NCBI GenBank assembly: GCA_016177865.1
Contig: JACOUJ010000208.1
Location: 1-7,930, forward strand
Source of the DNA: Candidatus Rokuibacteriota bacterium
GTDB taxonomy: Bacteria > Methylomirabilota > Methylomirabilia > Rokubacteriales > JACOUJ01
DNA: 7,930 nucleotides
Reading direction: 5' to 3'
Below, one piece after another: positions 4,513-7,930 of this stretch (position 1 is its first letter; each line of letters begins with the position of its first letter). Position numbers and translations under genes: made by a program. The notes under the pieces are model-generated. The model did not search any database. It worked only from the letters and a program-made list of their open reading frames with translations, and had not been told where the DNA came from.

Positions 4513-7146
4513 ACGCGACGAGGATTCCTTCTCCTTCTCCTCCTCCTCGGCTACCTCGGTCTTGGCCTCCTCTTCACCTGGCCTCTCGCCCTTCACCTCA
4601 CGACGGGGATGCCCTACACCCACTTCCCCCAGCCTGGCCACGAGGTGGTCACGCGCGCCCAGGGTGATTATCTTCAGTTTTACTATCACCTCTGGCTCTT
4701 CGCGGACACGGTCCGGGGCCAGACCCCGTGGTTTCAGGATCCATACGAGTTTGCGGTCCCGCAGGCCACGAGCCCACCTCGAACCTATTTCGTGCCCCTC
4801 TCCCTCATCTATCTCGTCTTCTTTCCGCTCGGGGGTATTGCCGCGTACAACCTCCTCGTACTCAGCACCTTTGTCCTCTCAGGGCTGGCGGGGTATCTCT
4901 TTGCGCTGCGACTCGTGCACACCCCGGGGCCGGCCGTGCTCGCGGGCGTTGTCTTCGCGCTCGCGCCCTATCGGCTAGGCTCGCTCCTGGGGGGGCATCC
5001 GACCGGCTTTGCGTTTTTTTTCCTTCCGCTGATCCTGCTCGCCTTGGATCACGCCGTGAGGGAACGGAGCTGGGGGGGGAGCGTCGCAGCAGGGCTCCTG
5101 ACTTTGACCCTGCCGGCCGTGGAGCCTCATTTTCTCTACCTGCTGTGTCTGATCCTGCCTTTCTATCTCCTGGTCCGCGGCATGCCGGGAAGAGTGCAGG
5201 CCGCCCCGACCGGCGAGGCTGTGCGCGCTCTCGCCGGTCGCGTGCTCGTCCTCCTCCCCTTCGCCCTCGGACTCGTCGGGGCGGTGACGATGATGCTCTA
5301 CGTGAAGAAACGGGTGCTCGATCTCTCTATCGTGCGGGCCGGCCGGACGCTTCAGGAGATCCGCTTGTTCTCCCCCACGTTCGAGGATCTCTGGACGCGA
5401 TGGAATGTCTCCGCTACCGAGCAGATCTACCCCGGCCTCCTCGCGGTGCTCCTCGCGGGGGTCGGGGTCGGATGGGGTCTACTCAATCGAAAGCGCGATC
5501 CCCAAGCCCGGCGCGTGGTCCTGTTCTTCCTCGTCCTCTTTCTTCTTGCCGAGCTTCTCTCCCTCGGCCCCCGCACGGCGGTTCCGCTCTATGACCTGGC
5601 CTATCGTATCGTTCCCTTCTTTGCCTTCCTTCGTCAGACCTCAAAGTTTCAAGTACTCGCCCTGCTCGCTCTGGCGGTCCTGGTCGCGTTCGGTACCAAG
5701 GGCCTCCAGGACCGGCTTCCTCGGCGCCTTCCCCCGTGGGTGATCGCGGGAGTACTCCTCTCTGGACTCCTCCTGGATTACCGTCCCCCTCGACCCGCGG
5801 GCGTGAGCCTGCTGCCGGGGCAGAACCAGATTTACGCCGAGCTTCGTGGGCTCACCAGCCCGGCTCGGGTGCTCTTCATCCCGGTCTGGCCCGGGGAAAG
5901 CTCGTGGTCCTCGCTCTACCAGTACACCGCGACCCTCACCAGGGTCCCCATGGTCAACGGCTACTCGCCCGCTGTGAGTCGCCGGTACGTCGAGGAGGTC
6001 TACCGCCCTCTGGACCATGTGAACCGGGGAGAAATCACGGAGTTCGAGTACGGGCTGTTGAAGAAACTCGGGGTAACGCACCTCGTGCTGGACCGCGGGG
6101 CCTTTCCCACGAAGGTCAGCCCGTTTCCCTCCGGGCTCACGTTAAGCCGTCTCGAGACCTCCCCCTACCTCGAGCCGGTCGCGGCGGATAACCCCCTCTG
6201 GCTCTTCACGCTCAGAAACCACCCGGGCCCCGTGCCGGCGGCGACCCTGCCGACCAGTCCCCAGGGCATCTTCTTCGAGGCGGAGTGGATGCATCGGCGT
6301 GTGGGGCGGGTCATCTCTGACGGTGCGGCCTCCGGAGGTGCCGCGGCCGGCGTGGCCCTGGGCGAAGCGCCCGCCAACCATCTGGTCTTCGGGGCGCACG
6401 CCGGACTTCCGCGGGGACACTATCGGGTCATCTTCCGGATCAAGGGCGGGGGGCCGGCCGAAGAGGTCCTGGCCGGGATCGAAGTGGCGGCGGACGAGGG
6501 AAGGACGAGTCTCGCCCGGCTCGATCTCAGGGGTCGCGACCTCGCCGAAGCCTATGGTGACCGGACACTGGACTTGACCGTCGCGGACCCCCGCACCGTT
6601 GAATTCCGCGTCTACTGGACCGGCCGGGGCCACATGGCCGTGGATTACATCTATGCCACCTTCGCCGACCAGCACGATCCTCAGGACGTGTATCCCCTTG
6701 AGGCGCTTTCTCACGCCCTTCTTCTTCGGCGGGGGCCGACGGGAGCAGGATGGGTGGCGTTCGCGGACCCCGCCCGGACCCCGAGGGACCACCTCCTCGC
6801 GGGCCCCTATCGTCGCTATCCGGCGGGTCGCTACCGCGTCCGGTTCCGGATCGCGGTGGAAGAGCGGTTCGCGCCCCCGCAAGTCTGGCTGGCCGTAGCC
6901 GAGGCCCACCGGCGAACAATTCTCTCGGAGCGCCGCGTGCGCCCGTCAGAGTTCCAAAGCTCCCGCGCTCCGGAGGATCTGGACCTTTTCTTCGAGGTCA
7001 CGCAACCCACGGTGATAGAGCTCCTAGCGAAGTACGAGGGCGGCGGCGCCTTCATCCTGGATCAGATCCTGGTGGATCCGCTCCGCGAGCCCCAACGACG
7101 CCCGGGGGTTGCGGGACAATCCCGGCGCGGCGCGGCGACTCGATGA
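4513..7146 (+). CDS. GT-C-like polytopic membrane protein with two C-terminal carbohydrate-binding-like modules
   Basis: A predicted integral membrane sugar transferase using polyprenyl-linked sugars, 877 residues from ACG 4513 or 845 from the first ATG at 4609. I prefer 4513: the ATG start would cut off the first membrane helix (RRGFLLLLLLLGYLGLG), which is encoded in frame directly upstream with no ATG, GTG or TTG available after the stop at 4495. After helix 1 comes a loop with GDYLQFYYHLWLF (D52), the acidic first-loop position expected of GT-C enzymes. Several hydrophobic helices follow to about residue 424, including VEPHFLYLL and the LRQTSKFQ stretch typical of this membrane group. A soluble alpha/beta region follows, then two beta-sandwich modules from about 587 (FFEAEWMHRRVG) and about 727 (YPLEALSHALLLRRG), each with a PxGxYRVxFRI strand, similar to CBM6/35-like folds. 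It probably shares a transcript with GT4 and overlaps the convergent gene at its 3' end. The exact family is unproven. Confidence 0.78.
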   Translation, partial: TRRGFLLLLLLLGYLGLGLLFTWPLALHLTTGMPYTHFPQPGHEVVTRAQGDYLQFYYHLWLFADTVRGQTPWFQDPYEFAVPQATSPPRTYFVPLSLIYLVFFPLGGIAAYNLLVLSTFVLSGLAGYLFALRLVHTPGPAVLAGVVFALAPYRLGSLLGGHPTGFAFFFLPLILLALDHAVRERSWGGSVAAGLLTLTLPAVEPHFLYLLCLILPFYLLVRGMPGRVQAAPTGEAVRALAGRVLVLLPFALGLVGAVTMMLYVKKRVLDLSIVRAGRTLQEIRLFSPTFEDLWTRWNVSATEQIYPGLLAVLLAGVGVGWGLLNRKRDPQARRVVLFFLVLFLLAELLSLGPRTAVPLYDLAYRIVPFFAFLRQTSKFQVLALLALAVLVAFGTKGLQDRLPRRLPPWVIAGVLLSGLLLDYRPPRPAGVSLLPGQNQIYAELRGLTSPARVLFIPVWPGESSWSSLYQYTATLTRVPMVNGYSPAVSRRYVEEVYRPLDHVNRGEITEFEYGLLKKLGVTHLVLDRGAFPTKVSPFPSGLTLSRLETSPYLEPVAADNPLWLFTLRNHPGPVPAATLPTSPQGIFFEAEWMHRRVGRVISDGAASGGAAAGVALGEAPANHLVFGAHAGLPRGHYRVIFRIKGGGPAEEVLAGIEVAADEGRTSLARLDLRGRDLAEAYGDRTLDLTVADPRTVEFRVYWTGRGHMAVDYIYATFADQHDPQDVYPLEALSHALLLRRGPTGAGWVAFADPARTPRDHLLAGPYRRYPAGRYRVRFRIAVEERFAPPQVWLAVAEAHRRTILSERRVRPSEFQSSRAPEDLDLFFEVTQPTVIELLAKYEGGGAFILDQILVDPLREPQRRPGVAGQSRRGAATR

Positions 7147-7930
7147 AATGCCAGATGGCCATTGGGAAGAGCGAGAGGACGAGGAGCACGTTGGACAGGA
7201 GGATCACCGAGAGGGCCTGCGTGGAGGGGATGTCGAAGAGCGAGAGCATGTAGATGAACGAGCCCTCCTGGACGCCGAGTCCGCCCACGGAGATGGGGAG
7301 ACGCGAGAAGAGGAGGACCGGCGGGAGGGCAGCAAGGAGATAAACTGGGGGGATCCGCACCCCGAGCGCGCGGGCCGCGAGGGCCGCGATCACGAGGGGG
7401 AATCCCTGCTCGATCAGGGAGAGGGCCACGAAGGCCAACAGGACCGGCGCTCGATGATGAAACTCCCGGTAGGCGTCGTGTCCCTGGGCGAGGGTTTTCC
7501 CGACCCCACGGAGGCGGGACCACGAGGCTCGCTGGAGCGCCTCGAGTCCCGGCGCCCAGAAGGAGAGCGCGAGGCTTCCGCCGACCAGGCAGAGTAGGAG
7601 GGTGATGACGAGTGCGGCCAGTCCCGCGTTGTCCTTTCCGTAGATGTGGAGGAGGAAGAGGCTGCCTAGCGCCATCAGGCCCGCGGGGAGGATTCCGAGG
7701 ATCCGCTCCAAGACAATCGAGATGGCCATGTCCACGGTCCTGACGCCGTTCCGGCGGAGACTCAGCGTACGAACGACATCGCTGCCCAGCGTTGAGGGAA
7801 GGAAGAGCCCGGCGAAGGTCGCCGCGTAGTACGCCCCAAGGCTTCTCCACCACCCGATCCGAGGCTCCAGGACCCGGAGCAGGAGCCACCACTTATAGGC
7901 CATGAGGACCCGATCTCCCACGATGAACAC
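7052..7930 (-). CDS. UPF0104 / lysylphosphatidylglycerol-synthase-TM family membrane protein, 5' partial
   Basis: Read on the minus strand and cut by the right edge: 292 residues are visible and about 40-60 N-terminal residues (the first helix) are probably missing, so the GTG at 7930 is only a window-edge start. Family marks are the segment AYKWWLLLRVL near the beginning, FLPSTLGSDVVRTLSLRR (around 43-60), ISIVLERILGI, and LPISVGGLGVQEGSFIYML near the end (about 212-230), followed by the last helix VLLVLSLFPMAIW. Members are polytopic membrane proteins; some synthesise or flip aminoacylated lipids, others (AglD-type neighbours) sit in glycosylation clusters. Here the gene lacks any visible soluble synthase domain, and its place beside glycosyltransferases favours a role with lipid-linked sugars, which is inference. 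After FIESPRR the last 25 or so residues are a low-complexity Pro/Gly tail lying in the 95-bp overlap with the opposite gene. Confidence 0.85.
   Translation of the reverse strand: MFIVGDRVLMAYKWWLLLRVLEPRIGWWRSLGAYYAATFAGLFLPSTLGSDVVRTLSLRRNGVRTVDMAISIVLERILGILPAGLMALGSLFLLHIYGKDNAGLAALVITLLLCLVGGSLALSFWAPGLEALQRASWSRLRGVGKTLAQGHDAYREFHHRAPVLLAFVALSLIEQGFPLVIAALAARALGVRIPPVYLLAALPPVLLFSRLPISVGGLGVQEGSFIYMLSLFDIPSTQALSVILLSNVLLVLSLFPMAIWHFIESPRRAGIVPQPPGVVGARGADPPGSDPG
7112..7124. repeat. Small inverted repeat in the convergent overlap
   Basis: CGGGA-CAA-TCCCG forms a five-pair stem in the 95-bp stretch shared by the two convergent genes. It could pause polymerase from either side, but no T run follows on either strand, so calling it a terminator is not supported. 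Confidence 0.35.

Noticed and set aside
4525..4548. Pyrimidine-only tract, possible triplex DNA or slippage repeat
   Set aside because: It is explained by Leu codons (CTT/CTC) of the first membrane helix; no perfect mirror repeat of note.
5014..5021. Run of eight Ts in the GT-C gene as a frameshift or slippage site
   Set aside because: The frame is intact on both sides and the run encodes Phe in a membrane helix (GFAFFFL).

Overview
This is a GC-rich window (roughly two thirds G+C by eye, with strongly G/C-biased third codon positions) from a bacterial chromosome or metagenomic contig. Gene content and style fit an uncultured high-GC bacterium. A Methylomirabilota/Rokubacteria-type source is my guess from general look only, and no marker gene proves it. 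The theme is surface glycan or glycolipid assembly on polyprenyl-phosphate carriers. I recognised six protein genes and found no tRNA, rRNA, CRISPR array or transposase.

Layout: bases 1-1298 hold the 3' part of a large protein with a discoidin (F5/8 type C) module, a helical middle and a C-terminal beta-sandwich, probably the soluble half of a membrane glycosyltransferase. It is followed, with a 4-bp GTGA overlap, by a DPM1-like GT2 glycosyltransferase (1295-1984) and, with a 1-bp TGATG overlap, by a radical SAM/SPASM enzyme (1984-3030). These three look translationally coupled. A 285-bp non-coding interval (3031-3315) is packed with hairpins and inverted repeats. Then come a GT4 glycosyltransferase (3316-4497) and, 15 bp later, a large GT-C-like membrane protein with two C-terminal carbohydrate-binding-like modules (probable start 4513, end 7146). 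A convergent gene for a UPF0104/LPG-synthase-TM-type membrane protein (7052-7930, minus strand, 5' end outside the window) overlaps its tail by 95 bp.

How they may work together (inference): the GT2 enzyme charges a polyprenyl phosphate with a sugar, GT-C membrane enzymes use such lipid-linked sugars outside the membrane, GT4 adds a nucleotide-sugar-derived residue on the cytoplasmic side, and the convergent membrane protein may move or modify lipid. The radical SAM enzyme would modify a substrate of the same pathway, but that substrate cannot be read from sequence.

Three things deserve attention. (1) The 285-bp interval carries three copies of one hairpin module whose stems vary in a compensatory way, inside a 22-bp inverted repeat that pairs completely only as minus-strand RNA, through four G-U pairs. 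(2) The first gene changes reading frame near a run of ten Cs that is followed, seven bases on, by a hairpin. (3) The GT-C gene lacks any standard start codon ahead of its first membrane helix, while an ACG sits exactly where the start codon should be.
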